Source of the DNA: CAWANF01 sp963783355 | Lineage (GTDB): Bacteria > Bacteroidota > Rhodothermia > Balneolales > DATFMH01 | Direction of reading: 5' to 3' | Assembly: GCA_963783355.1 (NCBI GenBank) | Contig: CAWANF010000001.1 | Location: 1,116,001 to 1,180,000 of the forward strand | DNA: 64,000 nt | Part shown: one piece after another, positions 57,453 through 64,000 of the stretch | Numbering within the stretch: position 1 is the first letter of the stretch | Layout: the number at the start of each line of letters is the position of its first letter | The notes under the pieces: generated by a model | Told to the model about the DNA's origin: nothing | Seen by the model: only the letters and a program-made list of their open reading frames with translations | The model's database searches: none | Translations under genes and position numbers: made by a program

Positions 57453-57659
57453 TTAAAATTGACTTTTTTGTTCTATTCTTTCTTTTCTGATTAGGAAAAG
57501 TGACATTAATTGCAGCGTGATTCCACTACCCATAATAAACCCTTTGTATATGTTTGGAATATGAAAAGTGCTTAATCCTTCTACAAAATGAGGACTTACC
57601 ACTAATAGTAAACCTATTGAAATGAAAGGAAACCATTTTGATTTTCTAGTTCTACACAT
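57453..57659 (-). CDS. Small two-helix membrane protein upstream of sigma copy 1
   Basis: A 68-residue protein with two hydrophobic segments (FPFISIGLLLVVSPHFV; YKGFIMGSGITLQLMSLFLI) and a charged C-terminus. It starts with ATG and precedes the sigma gene by 46 bp. The second sigma cassette has a similar 70-residue membrane protein in the same place, which supports it as a gene. Confidence 0.55.
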   Translation of the reverse strand: MCRTRKSKWFPFISIGLLLVVSPHFVEGLSTFHIPNIYKGFIMGSGITLQLMSLFLIRKERIEQKSQF

Positions 57660-57995
57660 TGTGTTAAATTTTTAAATTATATTTTGAAAATGTATGCTTT
57701 AGATGCAAATATTTTAAAAATGTTACACCCTTTCTGTTATTTTTTATAGCTCGCTGTTTGTAGATAACTTATGATAAGGTAGTTGGCTGATAACGTATTA
57801 TATAATATAGATTTAATAAAAAAATATTCGCTAACGGTAAACGGTAATTTGTCGATACGGATTTCGAAGAGCGTCAGAGCCCGGCAGGGCGAAGATGCTC
57901 AGGAAAGGAGAAAAGATAGCGCACGGAACGAGTTCCGTAATGAAATTTTCTAATCGTTTTTGCATGTGATAAATAGCCTCTAAATTTTAGATAAA

Positions 57996-58125
57996 GCACA
58001 ACAGTTTGGCTATGTGTAGTGCGGATTTACGAAGTACTATCCAGTCCACATGTAACGAATTTGGCTAAGAACCCAAAGCCTTTCGTTTAACCTTTCACCC
58101 GCCATGAGTTTATACAATGTTGTGC
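57996..58125. repeat. Structured palindromic element 3' of the esterase gene
   Basis: A 130-bp element bounded by the perfect 8-bp inverted repeat GCACAACA (57996-58003) and TGTTGTGC (58118-58125). Inside, ATGTG...CACAT and GGAT...ATCC can pair. Its left end contains ACAGTTTGGCTATGTGTAGT, a motif that recurs at 62338 and 63956. I recall very similar sequence from Bacteroidota intergenic regions. It resembles integron attC sites in layout, but the strict attC core boxes are not present. The rest of 57660-58240 shows nothing else. Confidence 0.6.
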
Positions 58126-58240
58126 TGCCGTGGTTTTGTTTTTTATCAGTTTTTCCACTTCATCAATATCTGGGTCATATAGATATGAAAGAGCAAGGCC
58201 GGATTCCCCTTATGGGTTAAGGGTTATGCAGGCATTTATT

Positions 58241-59485
58241 TTATTTCGAGTCCATTTTCTTCTTTACATTTTCTATGCGTTGTTTGTAAATATCACTTCC
58301 GCTCAGCTGCCAGGCTTTCGTTACATTTTTCAATGCCTCAGTATAGTCTTTTGTTGCCATGTAATAATCAGCCATGGAGCCATACACATTGGGACTGTTG
58401 GGGTAATATTTAATGGCCAGTTCAAAAAATGTCTTCGCTTTCTTCAACTGTCCCGAATTCAGTGCCATGTCTCCCAACATGTTGAAAATGCCTTCGGGAT
58501 AGGGCGGAACAGTATATCCAAAATGACTCTTGAGTTTGTTTTCTCTGTGCCTGATGATTTTATATAATTCCGTTGCCGGCGTGTCCGGTGTGTTGAACTT
58601 GTAGGTTTTCTCCATCTGGAACCAGTTGAAAAGAAACATCAAGCCGCTTCTGATGGAAGGAATGGCCACCGTGCCGTGTATGTCATTAGGAAAAAACTGC
58701 CATTTAAAAGTCAGGTTGTCTTGCTTGTTTTGTTTCACGATGTCGGCAAACCCGATGTTGGAGCGTGGAAACAGCGTATAGTCCGAAGTATCCTGCATCA
58801 CGTTCTTGATGGTGATGCCGGGGTTCTGCATGTCCAGTTGTCCGCTCAGCGACAGATACAATGCCTTGCCTTTGTAATCATTTGCAGCCAAAATCTTCCG
58901 TGCCAGTTTCAGCATGAGTTGATGATCCCAGTCCAGGCTTGGGTCGATGGCCAGGTAATTGGCAAACAGTTGCTGGTGGTGAAGCAAGGTGTAAATGGTA
59001 AACAATCCGCCGTAGGAATGACCGATCAAAGTCCGGTAGTCTGTTACAGGGTATTTCTTCGCAACGTAGGGGATAAGTTCGTCTGCAATGAAATTGTAAA
59101 ACTTCGCTGCGCCACCACTTTTCTCACGGAAGGGCATGCCATATTTTGACGTAATTTTTGTGGGGGTTAAATCCAGTGTTCGGTTTTTGTTGTTCGAAAT
59201 GCCAATGAGTACCATTTCCGGGGTGAAGCCACCGGAATAAAATTGCTGAAACACACTGACTGCAGGAAGAAATACTTCGCCATCCAGGATGTAAGCCACA
59301 GGATATTTTTTGTTATTCTTCGGATTGAAATCGCCGGGCAGTTGTACATAAAACTTTCTGTATTCTTTCAGTGATTTCGAATACACACTGTCAACAGTCC
59401 CTTCCTGAACCAGAAATTGTTTCGACTGCGCACGGACTGTAAACTGAAAAAGTAAAACAAAGGCGGTGCATAATAGCATTCTCAT
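58241..59485 (-). CDS. Secreted esterase (Fes/IroE-like) with C-terminal TPR
   Basis: A 414-residue exported alpha/beta hydrolase. A signal peptide (MLLCTAFVLLFQFTVRAQ) is followed by an esterase D-like domain with PVAYILDGEVF, the nucleophile elbow LIGHSYGGLF and AIDPSLDWDH. The C-terminal 100 residues contain TPR-like helices (AKTFFELAIKYYPNSPNVYGSMADYY). Related enzymes hydrolyse siderophore or sugar esters; the substrate here is unknown. It stands alone between a structured element downstream and a decayed locus upstream. Confidence 0.85.
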   Translation of the reverse strand: MRMLLCTAFVLLFQFTVRAQSKQFLVQEGTVDSVYSKSLKEYRKFYVQLPGDFNPKNNKKYPVAYILDGEVFLPAVSVFQQFYSGGFTPEMVLIGISNNKNRTLDLTPTKITSKYGMPFREKSGGAAKFYNFIADELIPYVAKKYPVTDYRTLIGHSYGGLFTIYTLLHHQQLFANYLAIDPSLDWDHQLMLKLARKILAANDYKGKALYLSLSGQLDMQNPGITIKNVMQDTSDYTLFPRSNIGFADIVKQNKQDNLTFKWQFFPNDIHGTVAIPSIRSGLMFLFNWFQMEKTYKFNTPDTPATELYKIIRHRENKLKSHFGYTVPPYPEGIFNMLGDMALNSGQLKKAKTFFELAIKYYPNSPNVYGSMADYYMATKDYTEALKNVTKAWQLSGSDIYKQRIENVKKKMDSK

Positions 59486-59787
59486 TTTGAAAACGTTTAA
59501 TTTATTTCCTCAACTATTCTGTTTTTAATCAAAAATCAATGGTCAAAAAATCTACCCAAAAATTACAATATCGACTGAAAAACACGGATAGTGGTTATTG
59601 GGCCGAAGAAAAATAGGGAAATAATGATAGTAAAAGAAGTTGTTTCGTTTCGGGGTAAAATCAACCCGTCTCGTCTCGCCTTTGGGTGAGCCCGCAGTCA
59701 CTCCAGAGGCGGACAAGCTCCAGGGGAGGGGATTTTGCCGTGCCTCACTGTGAGAAGGAGCACTTCATTAAGTAGTTGAAGCTATAC
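59486..59787. other. Intergenic DNA, possible gene debris
   Basis: About 300 bp between the esterase start and the HPF remnant. A few short coding-like scraps exist (for example around 59540-59620), and GC-rich sequence at 59665-59750 contains partial palindromes. No gene is supportable. Confidence 0.5.
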
Positions 59788-60015
59788 CTAATTACTACTC
59801 AGCCGGCCCAATATGGTATCCAGAGATGTAGTTAACTTGGCAAGTGCACTACCTATGGCTTGATCATGCGTATCGCCCTGATTGGTAACGGTAATAGGTT
59901 TGCGGCCTTCCAAACGTGCTTCAATCATATAACGTATGGTGCCCAATCCGGTTTTACTGCCGTCTTGATCAGAGAGATGAACTTCAATACGTGTAATCTG
60001 ATGACTATACCGGCT
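59788..60015 (-). pseudogene. Remnant of an HPF/RaiA-like ribosome hibernation factor
   Basis: A minus-strand open frame without a start codon of its own runs from about 60015 to a TAG at 59788-59790. It translates to the C-terminal two thirds of an HPF/RaiA-like protein: ITRIEVHLSDQDGSKTG, YMIEARLEGRKPITVTNQ, THDQAIGSALAKLTTSLD and ILGRL are all family positions. The N-terminal part is missing and the frame joins baeRF remnant sequence directly, so a deletion probably fused two genes. Confidence 0.7.
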
Positions 60016-60720
60016 TCCGCGGCTTCGATCACCTCATCTATATTGTCGCTCCCTAACCCATTTTACTTCGCCTGATTAAATTTTTCTGCAAGCTCTTTAA
60101 GCTTTTTTAAATACACGGGTTGCAGCACTTCCCATGATAATTGTGCCAGTTTTTCTATTGAAACAGATTGCGGGTTGTTCTCAATCCCTTTGGGTAATAA
60201 GAATGGATTCTTATTTACACGATGGAAAAGAGAATAGTGTTCTGGTAACGCTGTCAATATAAGCGGTAAGCCACCAGGCTTTTAATAATGGTCATAAACA
60301 GCACTGGCGTCCACACGAAAAAATCACTCGGTATCACTATCCACTTCATCCTTTTTCCCACCCTTCCCATGATGCATGTCTACACTACCGCCACCCACGC
60401 CACCCTAGGAAGCTACCGTAGTATGTTTATCGGTTATTTCCTCGCCTAATGCTTTTGAGATTGTTTTTGGAAAATCATCGGGAAGTTCGATTTCAACAAG
60501 TGAATGTTGGTTGCCTTCAAAAAGTCCGGTTGAACATAGAATACAGAGGTCCTCACTTGTATGGTTCCAGAATTTATGATCACTGACATGCGTTTCGAAA
60601 GGTTCCAGTAATTTATGGATTTCGGCATCCGCCATTTCACCAAACCCATGTTATGGGCAGGTTTTCTATTGATTAAATTTTTGTAACTAATTTTAACCCG
60701 GTCAAATGCAGGAATGCAAA
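60016..60720 (-). pseudogene. Decayed baeRF-family (archaeo-eukaryotic release-factor-like) gene
   Basis: One minus-strand frame from 60635 contains KLLEPFETHVSDHKFWNH, then HHGKGGKKDEVDSD, then LPLILTALPEHYSLFHRV, VLQPVYLKKLKELAEKF and DEVIEAAEAG. This is the order of motifs of the baeRF3-type proteins. It is broken by four in-frame stops: TAG at 60405-60407, TGA at 60324-60326, TAA at 60282-60284 and TAA at 60063-60065. The N-terminal piece (DRVKISYKNLINRK, near 60650-60720) is in another frame. Three different stop codons argue for decay and not recoding. Confidence 0.75.
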
Positions 60721-60731
60721 AAAAATAATGG

Positions 60732-61001
60732 TTATACTTTATTAAGTATGCTAGAAACCGGAACACTAATTACGCCAGCTTTTTTCATGTCCTCCTGAAC
60801 ATTTGGATTACTTGTATAAGCCTCTAATACTTCAACACCAGGAGCTTCAAAAATCATAGTTACATCATTTGGATTTTTTACCGATGTATAAAGTCCAAGT
60901 AGTTTAACGCCTGCTTTGGCACGTTTAGGTTCATCTGCCTCAAAGACCCTTTTCCACTTTGTGAAGTCTTCCACTTCATGTTGCATAATTACTGTTATCA
61001 T
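60732..61001 (-). CDS. Small dimeric alpha/beta-barrel protein (ABM/DUF3764-like)
   Basis: An 89-residue protein with the beta-alpha-beta pattern of small ferredoxin-like monooxygenase/cyclase folds: ITVIMQHEVEDFTKWKRVF, GLYTSVKNPNDVTMIFEA and a C-terminal strand. No catalytic residues can be assigned. It lies directly upstream of the decayed baeRF locus and may be its intact former neighbour. Confidence 0.65.
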   Translation of the reverse strand: MITVIMQHEVEDFTKWKRVFEADEPKRAKAGVKLLGLYTSVKNPNDVTMIFEAPGVEVLEAYTSNPNVQEDMKKAGVISVPVSSILNKV

Positions 61002-61571
61002 TGTTTTTGATTTTAGATTTCCTACTCATATGGCTTTTCGGTGTCGCCCCGTTTTTTAATGGTGTCTGGTCTCCATTATATTCTTTAAATAATAAATCGT
61101 GTTAATATATGTTGAAAGAAATGGTCGGTTTTTTTGTCAATACACCAGGTCGTCATCTTTTTTAAACTTGCTCATAACGGCTCCAGCGTTTAGGGGGCGT
61201 TATTAATATGTAATTTAGCAGACAAAACGAAAAATACGAATCGAGTCGTTGAAAAAGCTTGGCAAAAAACATCCCATGGAAACGCTGGTTAACCCCAGAT
61301 GCCCGCACTACATATAGACTTTAAAAAGTTTATACCCAACAACAGAATTTATCAGGAACGCGCAACATGGCCGGAAGGCACCCGGGGAAACCGATGATAA
61401 GGCTCTTGCTACTAACAAAGAGCCAGGTAAAAGCATTGAAAAAGATCCGCAGGCCTGACGTTTCCAGCTGCCAACGTCAGGGGATTGGCGAAGTACGGGA
61501 ATGGTAGCTGGTCAAGTCCGGAACAAATGCTGATGATAAATTCCGTCCGCACGTATTTTGCCAATCTATTG
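61002..61571. other. Gene-poor spacer with inverted repeats and coding scraps
   Basis: 570 bp with no supportable gene. A perfect 9-bp inverted repeat CCTGACGTT (61454-61462) / AACGTCAGG (61473-61481) is followed by the longer element at 61483-61566. A plus-strand scrap ending near 61458 (TNKEPGKSIEKDPQA) could be the tail of a lost small gene, without further support. Confidence 0.6.
61483..61566. repeat. Imperfect 84-bp inverted-repeat element 3' of the DUF998-like gene
   Basis: GATTGGCGAAGTACG at 61483 pairs with the complement of CGTATTTTGCCAATC at the right end (61552-61566), 13 of 15 positions. The right end is 5 bp from the stop codon of the DUF998-like gene, the place where an integron attC site would lie. 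Confidence 0.55.
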
Positions 61572-62213
61572 TTAGCGGTTCGTTGCTTGTACTCTGCGTT
61601 TTCTCGGTTTTATATGAGCGAAATCTTCTTTATTGGTAAAGTACTCAAGCCCTAAAATTAATAATGTTGAACTGAAGAAATTTACCCGCTGAATTATTGG
61701 TGATAAGTTCCAATCTCTTGTGGCCCATAAGAATATACTGTAATAAAAAATCACAAGAGAGACTATACAAAAGAATTTAAATAAATGAAGCCTTGTCTGT
61801 AGGATATAAAACGTTACAACAAACAGGCATGTACCAAACAAAGTAATCGATATGTTTAGCATTAAGTCATGCAAAGGTGTTATGATTAAAAACGTAAATA
61901 GAATGTTAGCCATACTTCCATATTTTAGAATATAGCCAGCATTTTTTTCAGGTATTTTTTTTGACATATTATTGAAAAATATTGCATAACTAAATGGAAG
62001 AAGAATCATTCCTAAATAGGCCCAAATCCTGGAAGAGTTTTCAGCGCCATTTAACGCTTTTGCTCTAAACAAGTTGCTTATAAAATTTTTTGTCCAGTCA
62101 AAACCAACAGAATTCTTGTCAAACATAGTGCCTCCAGGATAAACGGAAGTTGCTATTATCATTAAAATCAAAGAAATGACTATTCCTATTAAAACTGAAT
62201 GTTTCCTAATCAT
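61572..62213 (-). CDS. DUF998-like six-helix membrane protein
   Basis: A 213-residue polytopic protein with about six transmembrane helices, a YPGGTMFD segment after the first helix and TPLHDLMLNI in the middle, resembling the DUF998 family. The C-terminus is basic (KPRKRRVQATNR). No function is known. It stands alone between structured spacers, like a single-gene cassette. Confidence 0.65.
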   Translation of the reverse strand: MIRKHSVLIGIVISLILMIIATSVYPGGTMFDKNSVGFDWTKNFISNLFRAKALNGAENSSRIWAYLGMILLPFSYAIFFNNMSKKIPEKNAGYILKYGSMANILFTFLIITPLHDLMLNISITLFGTCLFVVTFYILQTRLHLFKFFCIVSLVIFYYSIFLWATRDWNLSPIIQRVNFFSSTLLILGLEYFTNKEDFAHIKPRKRRVQATNR

Positions 62214-62317
62214 TTACGTATTGTGTTGGTTTGTTAATTACTAACGAAATAAATCACTTGTCATATTGTTACAAGTTTACAAAAAACACCATAATCCGCG
62301 TTCATTTATTGTGTTTC

Positions 62318-62358
62318 ACGGTTTGCAATGCCCGCAAACGGTCCCGGCTATGAGTAGT
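62318..62358. repeat. Hairpin plus recurring boundary motif 3' of the second sigma cassette
   Basis: CGGTTTGC...GCAAACGG (about 62319-62341) forms a hairpin around AATGCCC. Its right arm runs into ACGGTCCCGGCTATGAGTAGT (62338-62358), related to the motifs at 58001 and 63956. Confidence 0.5.
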
Positions 62359-62410
62359 TGAGTGGGTTAGTACGAACTTTTGCAAGTATACATATTGTTG
62401 GGAGTAGCTT

Positions 62411-63064
62411 TTAACTAATAATTCTTTTATCAGCTTCCAATTCGGTTTGAATAATTTTAATTTTTTCTAAAATTGGTTTCACATCTTTAGCGGCAGCTCG
62501 CTTATTAATCCAAATTGTAAAGGCGTAAAACAGAGCCAATCCTATTATTGTTACCGTTTTTGCGTTTGCAGTCAGAGGCAGTATATTTTCGGCAAGACTA
62601 TTAGTCCAATGATAGTCAGATGGGTTTCCTAATCCCAATATGAATATAAAATTCATAATAAAAGGAGGGATAGCATACCAATAAAGAGCAGAATCTAAAA
62701 GGTTTTTTTGCTCTGACATCGTCGTTTTTTGTTGTTTTAATTGTTCCGACAACGACAAATGCAAATCGTTTTTAGTGTTCCGGATCTTTGACTTTCTGAA
62801 TTTAAATATGACAAAAACAAACCAGGTAATTGCTAATATACAAGCTGCTTTAGTAACAGGAAATGGGATTTCATATAATAAATAGCCAAAAATGAGCATT
62901 CCAATTACCGAAGCAGAAATCTCTCTAATATCTCTAAATCGAATCTTTTTTTGTATACTCCTTACTTTAGTATTCAATTCTTCTACCAGCTGGTTTGTTT
63001 CAATTGATATTTGTGCTGTTTGTGAAGAATTATTCCAAATATCTTTTAATTCTCGTTCTAACAT
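62411..63064 (-). CDS. Membrane partner of ECF sigma (copy 2)
   Basis: A 217-residue protein with a helical N-terminus (LKDIWNNSSQTAQISI), two transmembrane helices near 45-85 and two near 130-190, with a charged central helix between. It begins 1 bp after the sigma stop. Layout and N-terminal pattern match the 56365 gene. Regulation of the adjacent sigma is inferred. Confidence 0.65.
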   Translation of the reverse strand: MLERELKDIWNNSSQTAQISIETNQLVEELNTKVRSIQKKIRFRDIREISASVIGMLIFGYLLYEIPFPVTKAACILAITWFVFVIFKFRKSKIRNTKNDLHLSLSEQLKQQKTTMSEQKNLLDSALYWYAIPPFIMNFIFILGLGNPSDYHWTNSLAENILPLTANAKTVTIIGLALFYAFTIWINKRAAAKDVKPILEKIKIIQTELEADKRIIS

Positions 63065-63065
63065 T

Positions 63066-63575
63066 TTATTTGATTTTTGGAGTTATACATTCAAATAATT
63101 TCTTTCTAATTCTCTTCATTTTTACTGCAATATGATTTTCTGATAATCCAGTGATTACTGCAATTTCTTTATAGGATAAATCATCTAGATAAAGGACAAT
63201 AAGTGAAGTATCAGTTTCATTTAAAGTTAAAATACATTCTTTTAAATAATTGAATTTTTCTTGTTCAGTAGCATCAATTTCCTTTTCTATTGGTGTAAAA
63301 TGAATAGACTCAAACCTGTCTGTTTTGTTATTACTTTTATCAAATTTCATTTTTGAACGCAAACAAACATTAATAGCAATTTTATATACCCAGGTATCGA
63401 TAGATGATTTACCTTTAAATTTGTCAAGAGATTTCCAAATTTGAAATACAACTTCTTGAAAGAGATCTTGAGGTTCTATTGGCGCAACAGCATAAATATT
63501 ACAAATCCTGTATATTTTATACTTATTCCTTTCAAGAATTTCTTCAAAAAAGTCATCATCTTTTTGTTTTCCCAT
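63066..63575 (-). CDS. ECF RNA polymerase sigma factor (copy 2)
   Basis: A 169-residue sigma-70 family factor. Region 2 contains PQDLFQEVVFQIWKSLDKF and SSIDTWVYKIAINVCL; region 4 contains LSYKEIAVITGLSENHIAVK and a basic tail. It is a paralogue of the factor at 56930 with the same gene order around it. Confidence 0.9.
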   Translation of the reverse strand: MGKQKDDDFFEEILERNKYKIYRICNIYAVAPIEPQDLFQEVVFQIWKSLDKFKGKSSIDTWVYKIAINVCLRSKMKFDKSNNKTDRFESIHFTPIEKEIDATEQEKFNYLKECILTLNETDTSLIVLYLDDLSYKEIAVITGLSENHIAVKMKRIRKKLFECITPKIK

Positions 63576-63620
63576 TCTGTTTAGATCTTTCAGAAAGTCA
63601 ATCCTGTCAATTAATTATAC

Positions 63621-63833
63621 CTAGGCTTTTTCGCTTATTGCCTTTTTTAAATTGTTTTTAGATGAACTTATAAGCAGAAATTCAATAAAGAAAGCGCAGA
63701 TAAGTATAAGGCTAATCTCTTTATACGATTCACCCAATACCTGGTAGCAAATGATTAATAAAATAGCCCAAACAATGCTACTAATGAATTGAATCCTTGT
63801 TAAAATTTGAATGAAATTTTTTGTCTTTTCCAT
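63621..63833 (-). CDS. Small two-helix membrane protein upstream of sigma copy 2
   Basis: A 70-residue protein with two hydrophobic segments (IQFISSIVWAILLIICYQ; ISLILICAFFIEFLLI) and a charged tail. It occupies the same place as the 68-residue protein of the first sigma cassette, 45 bp before the sigma gene. Confidence 0.55.
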   Translation of the reverse strand: MEKTKNFIQILTRIQFISSIVWAILLIICYQVLGESYKEISLILICAFFIEFLLISSSKNNLKKAISEKA

Positions 63834-63955
63834 TTTCTTAATTTTTAAATGATTGTTTTTTAGTGTCTCTATTATAGTTAGTGACAGGTTTTAAGAAAAT
63901 ATGACAGAAAATATTATTATTTATTTTGGAGAAGGCCGGATTCAAATTACGCCCA

Positions 63956-63975
63956 ACGGTTTAGTTATGCGCAAT
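63956..63975. repeat. Third copy of the boundary motif, at window end
   Basis: ACGGTTTAGTTATGCGCAAT matches the 58001 motif at 14 of 20 positions, and all differences are transitions. The element is cut by the end of the window, so its far side cannot be seen. Confidence 0.45.
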
Positions 63976-64000
63976 AGCTTTTGTTGTAGCCAGTTATTCT

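Noticed and set aside
57996..58125. True integron attC site
   Set aside because: The terminal boxes do not match the RYYYAAC/GTTRRRY core and no integrase is in the window, so only an attC-like layout is claimed.
59860..60075. 71-residue plus-strand frame
   Set aside because: It is antisense to the HPF and baeRF remnants, which explain the coding-like sequence.
60063..60635. Stop-codon readthrough or alternative genetic code in the baeRF-like frame
   Set aside because: All three stop codons occur, the N-terminal part is in another frame, and prfB autoregulation shows that UGA is a normal stop.

Overview
The window is a chromosomal segment from an AT-rich Gram-negative bacterium of the FCB superphylum. 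The evidence is a TonB-dependent receptor, an Omp85-type barrel, a DUF2723 membrane protein, a VPS10/BNR secreted protein, a YbeY with Asp in place of its third metal-binding His (an FCB trait), and Bacteroidota-like small ECF sigma cassettes. A lineage such as Balneolota, Calditrichota or Ca. Marinimicrobia would fit, but phylum rank cannot be settled by eye. No rRNA, tRNA, CRISPR array, integrase or complete insertion sequence was seen.

1-8.8 kb holds the 3' end of a TonB receptor, a glycosyltransferase/isochorismatase-fold pair, a phosphodiesterase, a frameshifted thiosulfate-dehydrogenase-like dihaem cytochrome facing a secreted DsrE protein, and a Fur-family regulator/MerC operon behind two matching palindromic operators. 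An AtuA-family protein and a renalase-like flavoprotein follow. 8.8-16.6 kb carries the two halves of a heterodimeric ABC exporter on either side of an unusual RNase Z, then convergently a btaA-btaB pair predicted to make the betaine lipid DGTS, and a CysQ-like phosphatase. 16.7-25.1 kb has a 49-residue DUF883-like gene, prfB with a textbook programmed +1 frameshift, nadB, coaE, fbp, a DUF192 lipoprotein and a large VPS10/BNR protein.

25.3-38.8 kb is a housekeeping block: rimP-nusA-infB-rbfA-truB-ribF-rpsO-pnp, an M16 peptidase, asnS with a coiled-coil insertion, and holA. A terminator-like hairpin precedes rimP although no + strand gene lies upstream, suggesting attenuation. 38.8-40.0 kb is non-coding, with a 337-bp tandem repeat and a cluster of REP-like palindromes. 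40-53.4 kb carries a fused alpha-ketoacid dehydrogenase E1, a polyamine operon (speD-pdaD-speE) with a structured leader, an Omp85-like barrel, DUF445, a divergent small type IA topoisomerase beside smg and ybeY, and a DUF2723 protein.

53.8-64 kb starts with an M14 peptidase and becomes accessory in character. It has two paralogous cassettes (small membrane protein, ECF sigma, membrane partner), an esterase, a DUF998-like protein, and a decayed baeRF/HPF stress locus. Palindromic or motif-sharing elements lie 3' of several of these minus-strand units. This looks like an array of mobile or formerly mobile cassettes and is the part of the window most worth following up.
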